This document shows positions 1 through 12,135 of a DNA stretch of 64,000 nucleotides, one piece after another. Source of the stretch: Brachypodium distachyon (Eukaryota; Streptophyta; Magnoliopsida; Poales; Poaceae); the NCBI RefSeq assembly GCF_000005505.3, contig NC_016133.3, positions 8,432,001 to 8,496,000 of the forward strand. Direction: 5' to 3'. The number at the start of each line of letters is the position of its first letter. Within the stretch, counting starts at the first letter, position 1. The notes beneath the pieces were generated by a model, which did no database searches, was not told the DNA's origin, and worked only from the letters and a program-made list of their open reading frames with translations. Both the position numbers and the translations under genes were made by a program.

Positions 1-10
1 CACGCGCCCA

Positions 11-2748
11 GTGTGTCTCGCGGCACACCGAGACGACGAGGCTTGGCGCTGGCACGCGCGCCTCGGGCACCAACACTTCGAGGCGCTTCACAAGATGACG
101 CGCGATCACCTCGTCACTGGCATGCCACTGCTGGACCATGTCGAGCAGCTGTGCGACGCGTGCCTCATCGGCAAGCAGCGCCGCATCTCCTTCCCCGCCA
201 AGGCCATGTTCCGGGCGACAGACCCACTGGAGCTGGTCCATGCCGATCTGTGCGGGCCAATCTCGCCGGCTACGCACAGTCGCAAGAAGTACTTCATGCT
301 CGTCGTTGATGATGTGAGCAGGTACATGTGGGCGGTGCTCCTTGCAACCAAGGACGAGGCGGCTGACGCAATCAAGCGGTTCAAGGCACGTGCCAAGGTG
401 GAGTCGAAGCACGTCCTTGGCACGTTCAGGACGGACCGAGGCAGCGAGTTCACGTCAACTGAGCTCGCCGAGTACTTCGCTGATCACGGAGTACAGCACC
501 ACCTCACCACCCCATACTCGCCGCAACAGAACGGCGTTGTAGAGCGCCGGAACCAGACCGTGATGGGCATGGTGCGGTCCATGCTCAAGGCGAAGAAGAT
601 GCCGAGTGCTTTTTGGGGTGAGGCCCTGGCAACCGCGGTGTTCCTCTTGAATCGCTCGTACACTCGAAGCGTCGACGGCATGACTCCGTACGATGCCTGG
701 CATGGCACGAAGCGGGACTTGCACTACCTCAGGGTGTTCAGCTGTGTCGCGCACGTCAAGAACACGCGGCCGGGACTGAAGAAGCTGGACGACCGCAGCA
801 CACCGATGGTTTTCATCGGGTATGAGCCAGGCTCAAAGGCATACCGGATGTACGATCCGGAGTCCAAGCGGGTCCATGTCACCAGGGATGCCATCTTCGA
901 CGAGGACGCCTGCTGGAGCTGGGGTGATCAGGCTGACGAAACGGGGGAAACCCTGACCGTGCCCGCCCGACAACAGCCCCGTGGCCTCTGCCGCGGCAGG
1001 AACAGCGGCAGGAGGTGAAACTCCACCACAGCCTGAAATGCCGAGGACGCCCGCTGCGGCGCGCCAGCCGGAGTTCACCACACCGCCCACGTACAACGCG
1101 AACTACTTCGACGTCGCCGACACTGCACCGCCGGATCAGCACAGCTACCGTCGTGTTGCTGATCTGATCGGGGACTCCGTCACGCTGCCCGGACAAGCTG
1201 AACGCCTACTCCTTGTGCCGGAGGAGAAACCTGGCACATTCGCTGAGGCCGAGCCACATGATTGCTGGCGGTCGGCGATGCTGGACGAGCTGCGGGCAAT
1301 CGAGCAGAACGGCACGTGGTCCCTTGTCGAGCTGCCCGCCGGCCACCGGCCCATCGGCCTCAAGTGGGTGTACAAGGTCAAGAAAGATGCTGCCAGAGCT
1401 GTCATCAAGCACAAAGCGAGGCTCGTCGCAAAGGGCTATGTTCAGCGAGAAGGTATCGATTTTGATGAGGTATTTGCACCAGTTGCACGTCTTGACTCTG
1501 TCAGGTTGTTGGCCGCCACCGCCGTGCGACAGCACTGGCAGCTGCACCATCTCGACGTCAAGTCTGCCTTCCTCAATGGCGGCCTCGAGGAGAAGGTGTA
1601 CGTTGCCCAACCGCCTGGTTTTGTCCAGGAGGGGCGCGAGCACCAAGTGTTTCACCTGCACAAGGCCTTGTATGGCTTGAGGCAGGCGCCCAGGGCCTGG
1701 AACGCCAAACTCGACACCACACTGGTGCAGTTGGGCTTTAGGCGCAGCGAGTCGGAGCATGCCGTGTATATACGCGGCACCGGCGACCAGCGGCTGCTAC
1801 TTGGGGTGTACGTCGACGACCTCATCATCACCGGCGCGTCCACGACCGAGATTGAGCGTTTCAAGCTGGAGATGAAGTCTCAGTTTGAGATGAGCGACCT
1901 TGGGTTGCTCACTTTCTATCTGGGCATCGAAGTGTGCTAGAACGCGAGCGGCATCACACTCTGCCAGGCGAGCTACGCCGGCAAGCTGCTCGAAAGAGCA
2001 GGAATGAAGGACTGCAATGCTGTGCATGTTCCCATGGAGCCACGTCTGAAGCTTAGCAAGGACAGCTCCTCTCCACCTGCCGACGCAACATTCTATCGAA
2101 GCATCGTCGGCAGCCTGCGGTACCTCCTCCACACTCGGCCTGACATTTGCTATGCGGTCGGGTATGTCAGCAGGTTCATGGAGAAGCCCACCTCGGAGCA
2201 TTTGTCTGCTGTGAAGCATCTGCTCCTTTACATCGCGGGAACCAGGGAGTTTGGCTGCTGCTACACTGCCGCCCGGCGGCGACAACAACCTGATCGGCTA
2301 CAGCGACGCAAACATGGCCGGAGATGTCGATGATCGCAAGAGCACTACAGGCGTGGTGTTCACTCTGGGTGGCTGCCCTATCACTTGGCAGTCACAGAAG
2401 CAAAGGGTGGTCGCACTGTCCACCTGCGAGGCTGAATACATCGCCGCCACAACGGCGGCGTGCCAGAGCGTGTGGCTTGGCCGCATGCTCGGAGAGCTGT
2501 TTGGCAAGGAACCTGAAGTGGCCGTGATCCGTGTAGATAACAAGTCGGCCATTCAGCTGTGCAAGAACCCGGTCTTCCATGATCGGAGCAAGCATATCGA
2601 GACGAGGTATCACTTCATACGTGAGTGCCTCGAATCTGGAAAGGTCTTGGTTGAGTATGTCGCCGATGCTCTGACGAAGGCAGTGGGACGCGTCAAGCTC
2701 CAAGAGCTGCGAGGCAGACTCGGCGTTCAGAAGGTACAAAACAACTAG
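11..2748 (+). pseudogene. Ty1/Copia polyprotein, 3' part, broken
   Basis: Retrotransposon polyprotein entering from beyond the left edge. In order: GAG-pre-integrase zinc region (WHARLGH, then CDAC) near 50-180, integrase core (VDDVSRYMW, TDRGSEF, YSPQQNGVVERRN) near 300-560, Copia reverse transcriptase from about 1250 (YVDDLIIT at about 1810), and RNase H (YSDANMAG, LSTCEAEYIAA) near 2300-2480. The order integrase before reverse transcriptase marks Copia rather than Gypsy. Breaks seen: a frame change between about 960 and 985, an in-frame TAG at 1938-1940, and a one-base frame change near 2268. The last frame stops at 2746-2748, just before a purine tract. The copy is therefore not functional as it stands. 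Gag and the 5' LTR lie outside the window. Confidence 0.95.
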
Positions 2749-2761
2749 CTTAGGGGGAGTT

Positions 2762-3079
2762 TGTTAGCTAAATAAGCAGTTGTGTGCCTTGTCTTTCCAT
2801 AGCTATTAGGAATCGGTCTTCATGTGATCCGGTTTTTCCGGTTTTCTGTTTAGCACGAAGCCAGCGTCGTTGTGCTGCGCCGTGCGTGTAGATCGCTCGT
2901 AGGATGTTCTCTCGGTCGTGGGATGGCACGATCACGTAGGGGAGTCTTTTCAGGAGCAGTTTCTTTCCGTTGAGAATAAATAGAACAAACGAAAAGCAGC
3001 AAGGTGTTGCGCTGCACAAAAATCTCCCGAGTCTCTCTGTGTGTTCGATTGTCTTCTGAATTTCATAGAGAGTTTAGCA
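2762..3079 (+). mobile_element. 3' LTR of the Copia element
   Basis: A polypurine tract (AGGGGGAGT, 2752-2760) follows the polyprotein stop, and the sequence then begins TGTTAGCTAA at 2762. I place the end at TTTAGCA (3079), which complements the start as short inverted termini. Length about 318 bp, small for Copia. The 5' partner is outside the window, so the target duplication cannot be tested. Confidence 0.75.
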
Positions 3080-3660
3080 CTTGAGAGAAGTGAGAGCCAC
3101 CATAGTCTACATTTTATGTCTCTCTCCTTTGGAGAGAACCGAGTGAAACTGGACAATACGATCATCATGAGGGAAAAAGGAGTCGTGCACAAGATGAAAT
3201 TCTAGATCAACCGTGGTTAAATGGGACAATTAAACATACACATCGCACACTCATGACCCATGCAATTCATGGCACGGCCGGCTACAAGCATTTGCGTGCA
3301 CATAGAGAGTGACTAACAAAAGCAGTGCTATCTCATGAACACTAGCTATATATAGTGTCTGACTCTGACGACATATCTTCTCCAGGCATCCAAATCGATC
3401 AATCTCTAGACAAGAGATCACACGCACACTACCAGTTATATACTCGCTTGCATGCACCCAAGCATATGCATCATTCACTAGCTTGTGCATGGCATGCACA
3501 TGCATAGCATCAAGAGGAACCAGCCTTAAAGATCTTTTCAGCAGGATGACTGCTCCTGATGTTATGCAGCCCAATGCATGGCATGTGATGTATGTAAATC
3601 TCCAAGCCGGCGAATTAACCGTGGTGACACAGCCACACTCGATCTGATGGGTCCATGAAT
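3080..3660. other. Intergenic, downstream of bHLH gene
   Basis: A/T-rich unique-looking DNA between the Copia LTR and the bHLH stop codon. It should hold the 3' UTR of the minus-strand bHLH gene. No further coding signal seen. Confidence 0.5.
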
Positions 3661-6600
3661 CTAACGGTCGAGGCCGAACCCCATGTTGAAAGGCGGCGCC
3701 GCCGTCCAGTAGTCCGCCGGGCCGGCGTCAGCCCCGCCGATGTCCAGGGTGCAGCTCACCGGGACAAGGCACAACCCCCTGCTCCTCAAGTCCTTCTTTG
3801 ATTCCTCTCCGCTGCTTCCATCCTAATTAAATTTTTGCCACAGCAGATACGTACGTAAGATACATACACATCGATCAGTAAGAGTGATCAAAATTAAAGC
3901 TAGCTTGCTAATTAAGCGGCAGATTACTAGCAGATGTGTCGTCCATGTACATGAAATTAATTTCAGACCATATAATTGCAGATGAGTGGTCGAGATGCGT
4001 ACCTGCAGGTCAGAATGTCCTCTCTTTCTCGTGGCTTTGTCATGTAACAGCTGCTGGCAAGAAATGGATGATTAACCACGTCAAAAGGTACTCCGGTGTA
4101 CGATTAGTAACAAAAGCTATGGCTAGTTTTGCAGTGAAATAGTTAAAGGTGTAAAGCTAGAGACAAGTACTGCCCCTGCATGATTAACTTTCCCGGATGC
4201 TTTTATGGGCCAATTAAAGCAAGGCTTTAGACAAACTAAAGGCTCACTTTGGGAACAAAAGGATCATCCTTTGTGCTTTACTTAACTGATAATCAGCCGG
4301 GGTATAGATCCCATAAAAGAAAGGTAATTAATTAACCAAAATAATTGAGTAGTTTATGATACCTGGCCAGGGTCTTCTGGAAATATGCTGTTCCTTTCTC
4401 CTTGTTGCACCTATTAAAAATGACAGGTCTAAGGGAATCAGCAACCTTTTTATCGATAAGAATATATTTGCCTTTGGTTCGTCAGGCATAAAGCTTCTGC
4501 CGTTGATACTTTTATCGAAAGATCTCACAAAGATATGATGCTTTGTATAAAATCATTCCCATAGGCTTTTCTAATGTGCTTGTTCTGCTAGATATTAGCT
4601 GCTAATCTAATCTAACCATAGTTAATTTGTTGTTTCTCTGCAGTTCTGCAAACTAGCCAGGTGCATGCATGTGTAAATCCATGGACCAAAGAATAATCTA
4701 TTGAGCTCAGAACATGCAGGGCTACACAAGGCACTGTACTGGAGGATGCGCAAGTAGGTAACCGGTATATACATGCAAGGAAGACAAACATGTGTAGCAT
4801 ATATATAGCTGCCAAGAACACATATATACCCCAAGTATATATGTGCCACTGCACAACTTGAGATGGGAACAAAATGTGCATGCCAAACGGTAGTTGACAA
4901 ACGTACGTACGTGCTTTCAACACCTGTCACTTGTCATTTGTATTTGTCTGTAGTGATAGTTTATTCATGAAAAATACTGATCGATGATGTGCAGTAATTT
5001 CCGTGAACTTTTATTATCCAATAATCATCAACCGTACCTCCATATTGAAAATTTCAATGACTTGCTAGTACAGATCTAGCCTTTTTAGCCCCCCAACGGC
5101 CTCAATCTCACCAGATAACAACATTCATGCGTGTGATGTGCATAATCACACACGGTTAATAGAGACTCCTCCACATCAGATACCCGTCACATAGTGGGTG
5201 GGGTATCTTGTGCGATGGACAATTTAAACCGTGTGCGAGTGCCTGCACTTGTGTGCTACTCATTCAATTCTATAATTCTTGTTTGAACTAAAACCAATGA
5301 CAAAAATTATGAAATGGAGAGAGTAAAAATTAACGGACCGGTCTTTGTTCCTTTCTTTTCGCTTCCCCATCAAACTCAGATTCTCACGTGACAAGACCTT
5401 AATAACAAGTGACGTGGTAGAGAGTGCGTAGTAATCAAAGGACAGTCAGTGAGACGACCCTAAAGATAGAGGACCATGCATTTATCCATGGTGGGTCTAA
5501 ATAAAGTCTAAAACCAAAGGTTAATTGGCACTGCATGCAATCAATCCCGGCCGGGAAACTAATCTAACTACTGGATCGCAATCCGGTCAAAAAAGAAGGG
5601 AACTACTCGATCGCAAATGCCAGTATTTAGAGATAGCTTTCGCCCATGTTGACCGAGGCAGCCTTATTTTCCAGATGAGACAGAGGCCCCCGGCCGGGAG
5701 AGAGAGAGATAGATGTGGAAAGGAAAGATGCGATGTGATGTGCGCATGAAGGCGCGCAGATACGATGAGCCATGATGATCACTACCTGCAGCTAGCTGCG
5801 AGCAGGCGGGCATGCATGCATGCGTTGCCAGGCAGTAGCAGTAATAACGTCGGGAATTGTGCACGCAGGGGGCGTGTGGGCCGGGCCGGGCCGGGCCGGG
5901 CAACTGTGCCAATTCAATTCGTAGGTTGGTGCTCTCGTATCTTAAGTACTACTCGGCACAATTTTTATGAATGGGAAGGAATACGTGGTTAAAAATCGGT
6001 AACTAATTTAGTTAATAGCTTTAATAAGTTGCTATGAGTAGTGGTACTCACACTGGCTTCGTGCTGCTGCTGCTTGGAGCATCCTCCGCTTCCATTGCTG
6101 CCGCCCAACTGGTAAGGCGAGCTCAGACCCTGCATCACAAGAGCATACATATATAGGAGATCCATCAAATCTATTAAAAGGATTCAATTTCGTAGCAAGA
6201 AGTGAAAATCGCTTTGCAGGAATTTTATAGGATTTTTACAGGATTTCAAACCTTAATTTTTTTTTACCTATGTGTAGCACTCGTTTCATAAAAATTTGAG
6301 GTGCTAGATTTCTAAGGATTGATCCCAAACTGGCCTAATTCCTATGAATTCTGCACATTAGGTGAGACATCATTTAAAATTTCTAAGTATTGAGATGACT
6401 TTACTTTTTCTATTTAATTCCTATGAATTCTGCACATTAGGTGAGACATCATTTAAAATTTCTAAGTATTGAGATGACTTTACTTTTTCTATTTCTGTGA
6501 TTTCAAGATCCTCCTAAGTGTTTAGGAAAACCTGTATAGATGTGTGTGTAAATGGGGAGATCGAGGGAAGGCTGAGGAACAGTCTGCACTGGCTCCTTTA

Positions 6601-9600
6601 CAAAAAGACATGAGCACTGTAGCTAAAAAGATTTGCACCGCCTCGACCAGACTAGCTAACGCATGCATGCAAGAAGCCTAGCTAGGCAGCTTTAGCAGCA
6701 CAGCACGTACGACACGCTCACACGCACACCAGCCGCCTCTTTTTGTTTTCACTTGCCCGGTTCCTCGTGCATCTCATCCATCTATCACTACATTTGCGCG
6801 CATGTGGTACTTACAGTAATAAATCAAATGTCGTTTCGTTTATGGATTTGCAGCAGAGATATGCCGCTGCATGCAACCTTGTGTAAATGTGTATCGTTTC
6901 ATGGAGATGGAAATAAAGGTCACTGTAGACCTTAGAAACGTAAAGTAGCTAGCTCGAGGGTCGACAACAATGGAGCTATCTCCAGAAAGTATGAAAAAAG
7001 TAACAAGGAACAATTGCATGTGTGGATGCTTTATGTGTGTGATGCATGGATCATGGATGTACTGTTTGAGAGCGAGCTAGCTAGCCCTTGTATGGGCACG
7101 CATGCCTGCATGCATGGAAGGAAGAGGGAGAGAGAGAGAGAGAGGGAGGGGGAGGGAGGGAGTCACCTCAATTTGACCGTGTAGGAATCTGATGTACCCA
7201 ATGGCTTCAAGGAGTACAGACGCCGTGTCAGTCTGGCAAAAAAGAGAGGTTAGCCCATGTCAGGATCTCTTTTTTGTATTTTTCTCTGGGACAAATGGAT
7301 CTTCTTTTACATAGACTACTCCAGCATCACAACTAAAAACAAGACAGTTAATACCTCGAGGAGTATAGTCTGCCATGCATGCATATGTATATGTACTTCC
7401 ATTTGAAGAATGCTGTGAAGCTTAAAATTTGAACTCTCTGATTTTTGAAGATTATATACAAAAGTTACTAGTCATTTTCTTTTAGAAAAAAGGACGAAAA
7501 AATGTATATCTTCATCCTAGTCCATTGAATTCACACTCAGAATTTATATTTTTGACGAGGTAGGCGCTTGCCTATTAGTTAAGATAATTAGAAAAAAAGA
7601 GAGATTTATGTAGACTGATGAAACAAGGAGACCGGACTACATGTCACACGTGACACAAGGTGATTGAGCACACACACACCATTGTGAAAATGTGTTGGCC
7701 AAAATGCATGTTTGTTTCAAATTTGATATTAAATGGCACATAAAATGCGGTGCTATCTCCCTTTGACAGGGACTCGGTTGAAGCTGACAAATTTTAAGTG
7801 GCATGGAAAATGTGGGGCTATCTTCCTTTAAAAGCAAGCCGGTTGAAGGTGAGAGACTGCCCGCCCCATGACACTCAAGACAAAAAAAAAATGAACTTTG
7901 GGTCAACACTATCATCCTGGAGTTTTTGATTGCGCAGATGGAGTCCCCTCCCCCAAATGAATGTCGTGGAACTTTGTTTACACCGAACAAGACTTTATTT
8001 CTCAAGATCGAAGACGGCTGGGAAATTGTTGTATATCTACTTTAATGGAAATGTTTTAGGCTCCATTTGGTTCACCTTCAAGGGTTTAAACCTTTACAAG
8101 GACTTTTAACCTCTAACCTAGGATTAAGCTAATAACCCACCAAAAAGATGGTATAAGATAATTAACCACCACATTGACTATGCCACATTATATTTTCCTA
8201 ATGATAATATAAACTAAGAAAAATAATAATCTTATTAGGTCAGTTGCAAAACCATATCTATCATGCATATATAAGCTAACATATATAGCAAGGTTTTTTA
8301 AGGTTACCTAATTCATTAACCTAGGTATCTTAACTTAAAATTAAACATAATCTTGGAGACTTATGCACAAATAAGCACTTTTATATATGTGAGAACAAGC
8401 TCATCTACTTAGAGTAGAAAAGTGATTTAACAAACATACATCTGTTAGGTTGATTCAATCATCTAGCTAGTGTGGGAATATAAGGTAAGGTCACCTATCT
8501 ATATTTGTGACTGACTTGTCCACAATGTCATGGACTGATTAATTAACACACGATCTATATATAGCTATTTTGATATTAGTAGAACTTGCGCAACAGGATC
8601 AAATCGTTTGTTGGATAATTAACAATTTATCTGAGATGGGGAAAGGACATTACTCAGCTATACATTATGGATCATATCATACAATATTGTCCTGTAAGTT
8701 TATTTTAACTGGTTGCGCATCTATTGGATTGGTCATCTGTCATACTGTTAATTGTTCTATCATACCTTCATAAGTACAGCTCCAGTATGTCAATACATTA
8801 ATTTATACTCTTAGTCACAATATGTATGGACTAGCTAGGCTGTACTGATATGGTGAAACTTGTAGTCCTGAAGAGGATATGAGGTGATATATACCTTCCC
8901 AAACGGGGAGACAAGCTGGTGAAGGGCAGTTATTCTATCCCCTAGCTTTTCCTTCCTCACCTGAAGCAAAAGAAGAAGCAAAAGATACTTAAAATGCCAT
9001 CATCCCATCCCCTACCTATCTTCCCTTCCCTCTCACCCCACAATGATTCCATGCCTGTCCATTTCAGCATGCATGCATGCTTCAATGCTAGCTTGCTCTG
9101 GATGGATGGCCCATGCCAGCTGAGAGAGAGAGAGAGAGAGAAAGGGGGAGAGAGAGAGAACCTTAACGGTAGATTGAGGGGGGGAGGGTTCTTGGGTCCT
9201 AGCCTTCTTGAAAGCTGCTCCAGATGCTGTGCTGATGCACTGGAGGAAACACCGAAGTTACAAATTAAGCTTTCAATGCCAGCTTAACTAGTTATGACAA
9301 AAAAAATCAACAGTACAATATATACTTCCAAGTAAAACTTGCACGCAAGAAGATCCAAATAATCGAATTAATTCACCTTTGACATTTCATCTCGAATTAA
9401 TGATATACCTCACGTGGCGAGCCGTTGTTTGAGAACTCCAGCATGTTGCTTCCGAGGGAAGTGTTGGAGGTGATGGAGGAAGACCTTGGGGAGGAGGCTG
9501 ATTGATGCAGCTGGGTGTTATGGTGGAGATGGAGACCTCCTGCCCACGGAGACGGAGAGGACATTGCCAATTGGATTTCATCACCAGAGGGGTTGCTCCC

Positions 9601-10214
9601 ATGGCTGTAGATGTAGCCGGCGCTGCTCCCGTCAGCTGCTTCTCCGTCGGTGGTTCTAGCTTGAAGCAGCGCCTGGCCTTCCCAGTTCTTGTACCTCTCG
9701 TCCTGGTCACCATTTGCTAGTCCCCCACTGGATGATCTATCAACAATAGACCCCACGCCGATTACAATATTGCATGCACCAATTAATTTAAAACAGCTAT
9801 TTCGAAAATCAAAAACAGAATCCAAATGATATGGTGTGTTCATTTCAAAAATCAAGAACAGTACTGTGATCAAGGAGTTATAAAACACACAGCGAGAGAG
9901 AGAGAGAGAGTTACATACGTGAAGAGATGGCTCCATGGCTCCTGGAGCTGCTGGCCTTGTTGGTTGCTGCTGCTGGTGTCATGCCAAGGTGCAGTGCTGG
10001 TTGTAGGCAGCGGGTAGTGATTCGAGAGCAGCAGAGAGGAGAAAGAATGGAGAGGGGAGGAGGACGCCGTGGTGGTGGTGGAGGGCAAGAAAAGAGAAGC
10101 TGCAGGATTGTGCTGCTCAAAGGGGGGCCTCAAATTATTCACGCTCCACCATCCATGGCCTTCCCCCATCTCCCCCACTAGAGGTGATGATTTGTGGACG
10201 AGTCCTCTATCCAT
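3661..10214 (-). CDS. bHLH transcription factor (bHLH112/bHLH123/bHLH68-like subfamily)
   Basis: Seven coding exons, all with GT-AG borders and matching phases: 10214-9919, 9727-9409, 9239-9162, 8960-8895, 7232-7167, 6129-6052, 3822-3661 (stop TAG 3661-3663), giving 354 aa. The ATG at 10212-10214 ([10 protein letters not shown]) is favoured because GGHGWWS-type N-termini are usual in this subfamily; another in-frame ATG lies 18 nt upstream. Exon 3 carries [12 protein letters not shown], exon 4 [20 protein letters not shown], exon 5 [18 protein letters not shown]: basic region, helix 1 and helix 2 at about residues 215-272. The last exon has [16 protein letters not shown] and ends near DYW, both hallmarks of the subfamily. 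The basic region lacks the usual E-box His-Glu-Arg set. It is a nuclear DNA-binding dimer by family; Arabidopsis bHLH112 acts in stress responses, but the role here is not shown. Introns 4-6 are long (1.0-2.2 kb). Confidence 0.9.
5259..5323. mobile_element. Short Stowaway-like MITE in bHLH intron 6
   Basis: 65 bp with near-complete terminal inverted repeats (CTCATTCAATTCTATAATTCTTG against CTCTCTCCATTTCATAATTTTTG) flanked by TA on both sides, the Stowaway/Tc1-Mariner signature. Confidence 0.7.
5878..5900. repeat. (GGGCC)n microsatellite
   Basis: About 4.5 copies of GGGCC in bHLH intron 6. Confidence 0.85.
6336..6493. repeat. Tandem duplication, 2 x 79 bp
   Basis: Two apparently identical 79-bp units beginning TAATTCCTATGAATTCTGCA at 6336 and 6415, inside bHLH intron 5. 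Identity implies a recent duplication. Confidence 0.9.
7121..7163 (-). repeat. CT-rich tract after bHLH exon 5 donor
   Basis: On the transcript strand the donor at 7166 is followed within a few bases by CCCTCC and CTCTCT repeats. Confidence 0.8.
9121..9160 (-). repeat. (CT)n tract after bHLH exon 3 donor
   Basis: The transcript reads GTTCTCTCTCTC directly from the donor at 9161, then continues in CT repeats for about 40 bases. Confidence 0.9.
9891..9912 (-). repeat. (CT)n tract after bHLH exon 1 donor
   Basis: The transcript reads GTATGTAACTCTCTCTC from the donor at 9918. Confidence 0.9.
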
Positions 10215-11941
10215 ATTCTCTCTGATATGCAAACACCACTCACTCTCCTCAGTGCCTGTCTAGCTCTCTGGCTTTAATTTGCTCACCCTCCACGAGTTCT
10301 TAGCTCGATCTCTGCAGGTGCTCCTTTTACTCCTTGGGGTCAACCTTTAGAGACGGGAGGAGAAAGCATATGAGCCTTTGGAGAAGGGAATCTCATGGCA
10401 GAAGAGCTATAGCTATACTAGTGGAGCGGAAGAAGGTTGAAAGAAGCCATGTGTGTTTTTTTTAGGGAAAGAAGCCATGTGTTTTATTTTGCCACCACCT
10501 CCTCACTGTCCACCTTTACTTGTTTTCTTTTTCTGGGCCGTGCCTCTTTTCTGCTTCCCCTCTTTTTTCTTTTAGTTTCCTACTTTCGCTTTGGTGAAGA
10601 AATGGATCAGGGATCAAAGCTGTAGTGTTGCGTCCAGACTTTTAAGAGCGGTCATACTAAAGGAGGTTTTTACTAATTTTTGGAAAAGTTGTAGAAACCT
10701 TTCATTTTGGGCCCGATCAGTACTTCTTTTTACTGGAAAAAGGGTGGTGATGCCGCAGAATAAGCGGGCCGGCTTGCAATGGAAAAGGAACAAAGCAAGT
10801 ATTACATAAGTACTACATTTTAGCCTCTAGATTATGGCTAGAGTGTAATGTTAGACCCTTAACTTGAGTACGTGTACTCTCCAAACCGTTTCCTTTTCTC
10901 TCTAACCTAAACCAGCGTATGTTGGCTGAAATGGGCGTCTTACGTGTAAATTTTTATTATTGATGTGATATGCATGTTCACAAAATTAATATTGTCGAAT
11001 CATTATGTCTAATAAGTTTGTGTCCGGTGTCGAAGGTGGATATCATCATCTAGCCTTTTCAGCCACCTTTACTATTATAGCACCATTTGAACCTACTTTT
11101 TTGTTTCCTTGCATATTATTCCTCAGTAATTAGAAAATAAACCCAACAAAACACAATTCAAGAACTGCGAATTATCCTAAAATCCAAGAAAATGATAATT
11201 TGGAGAATTAGAAAAAAGAAGGGAAAATGAAACAAAAATTAGGAAGGATGAAAATATTAAAGAACAAGGAGGAAGTAAAAATGGAATGATAAAAAATGTA
11301 TACAAAACAATTAAAACACAAAATAAAAAGTAAACATGTGGAAATAAAAAGAATATAAAAACCATAAAAAGGAAAAAAAAACAAGTTTGGGAAAATTTAG
11401 AAATATTTCAAAATATTATGGGATCATTTAAATGCGATTACATTTTTTCCCGGATATTCAAAACTATCAGGAAGATGAAATTTCAAAATCACAAATGTAA
11501 GACAAAATTGTAGAGCAGTTTCGTACTTCTATGTTTTTAATCCTAGATCATCTTAAATTCAACGCTAGATGTGGATTCATATAATTCCAACTCTTGATTA
11601 ACATAAATAAATTACAATCTATTTCTATTCATGATGATTGTCTTATTTTACTAGATGCCTTATCTTTCTTATATGTATGTATGTATGTATGTGGCAGTAA
11701 TGCAGACAAACATTTTTTGCCTCAAACCCATCTATCATAATTATCCAAGTTCTACTAAACATTTAGGTGTTCTGGCTACAATGTTTTCATATACTTGAGT
11801 ATAGATATAATATCAAATATGGATTTACAATCAAGTTTACTAAAATATGCAATTTGGTACCACAAATTGACTATATATATGCAAGTAAATATTTACTGCT
11901 CTGGCTCAGAATCCTGCCTCTGAATAATTTGCTTCATCAAG
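10215..11941. other. bHLH 5' flank and intergenic DNA
   Basis: Contains the presumed 5' UTR and promoter of the bHLH gene, then A/T-rich sequence. The purine-rich block at about 11180-11400 (many GGAAAA/AAAATA runs) is low-complexity. No convincing gene. Confidence 0.5.
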
Positions 11942-12127
11942 CAGGGCAGACCCAGTCAGGTTATTGGATGGGGCATGCCCCACCCAATAATTTTTAAAAT
12001 CCTTTATTGTTGGTAAAATTTATCAGAAGAAATTAGGAAAATATAGAACCGCAGTGTATTTGTCCCACCCAATATTAGAAACGCGGTGTTTGTCCCATCC
12101 AATATTGAAAACCTGGGTCCGCTACTG
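11942..12127. mobile_element. hAT-type MITE with 8-bp TSD
   Basis: 186 bp. Termini CAGGGCAGACCCAG and, on the other strand, CAGTAGCGGACCCAGG form imperfect inverted repeats. A perfect 8-bp target duplication TCATCAAG flanks it (11934-11941 and 12128-12135). An 8-bp TSD points to the hAT superfamily. The interior repeats a CCCAATATT motif. Confidence 0.85.
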
Positions 12128-12135
12128 TCATCAAG

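Noticed and set aside
8050..8480. Tourist-like MITE starting GGCTCCATTTGGTTC
   Set aside because: No matching inverted right end or 3-bp target duplication could be found.
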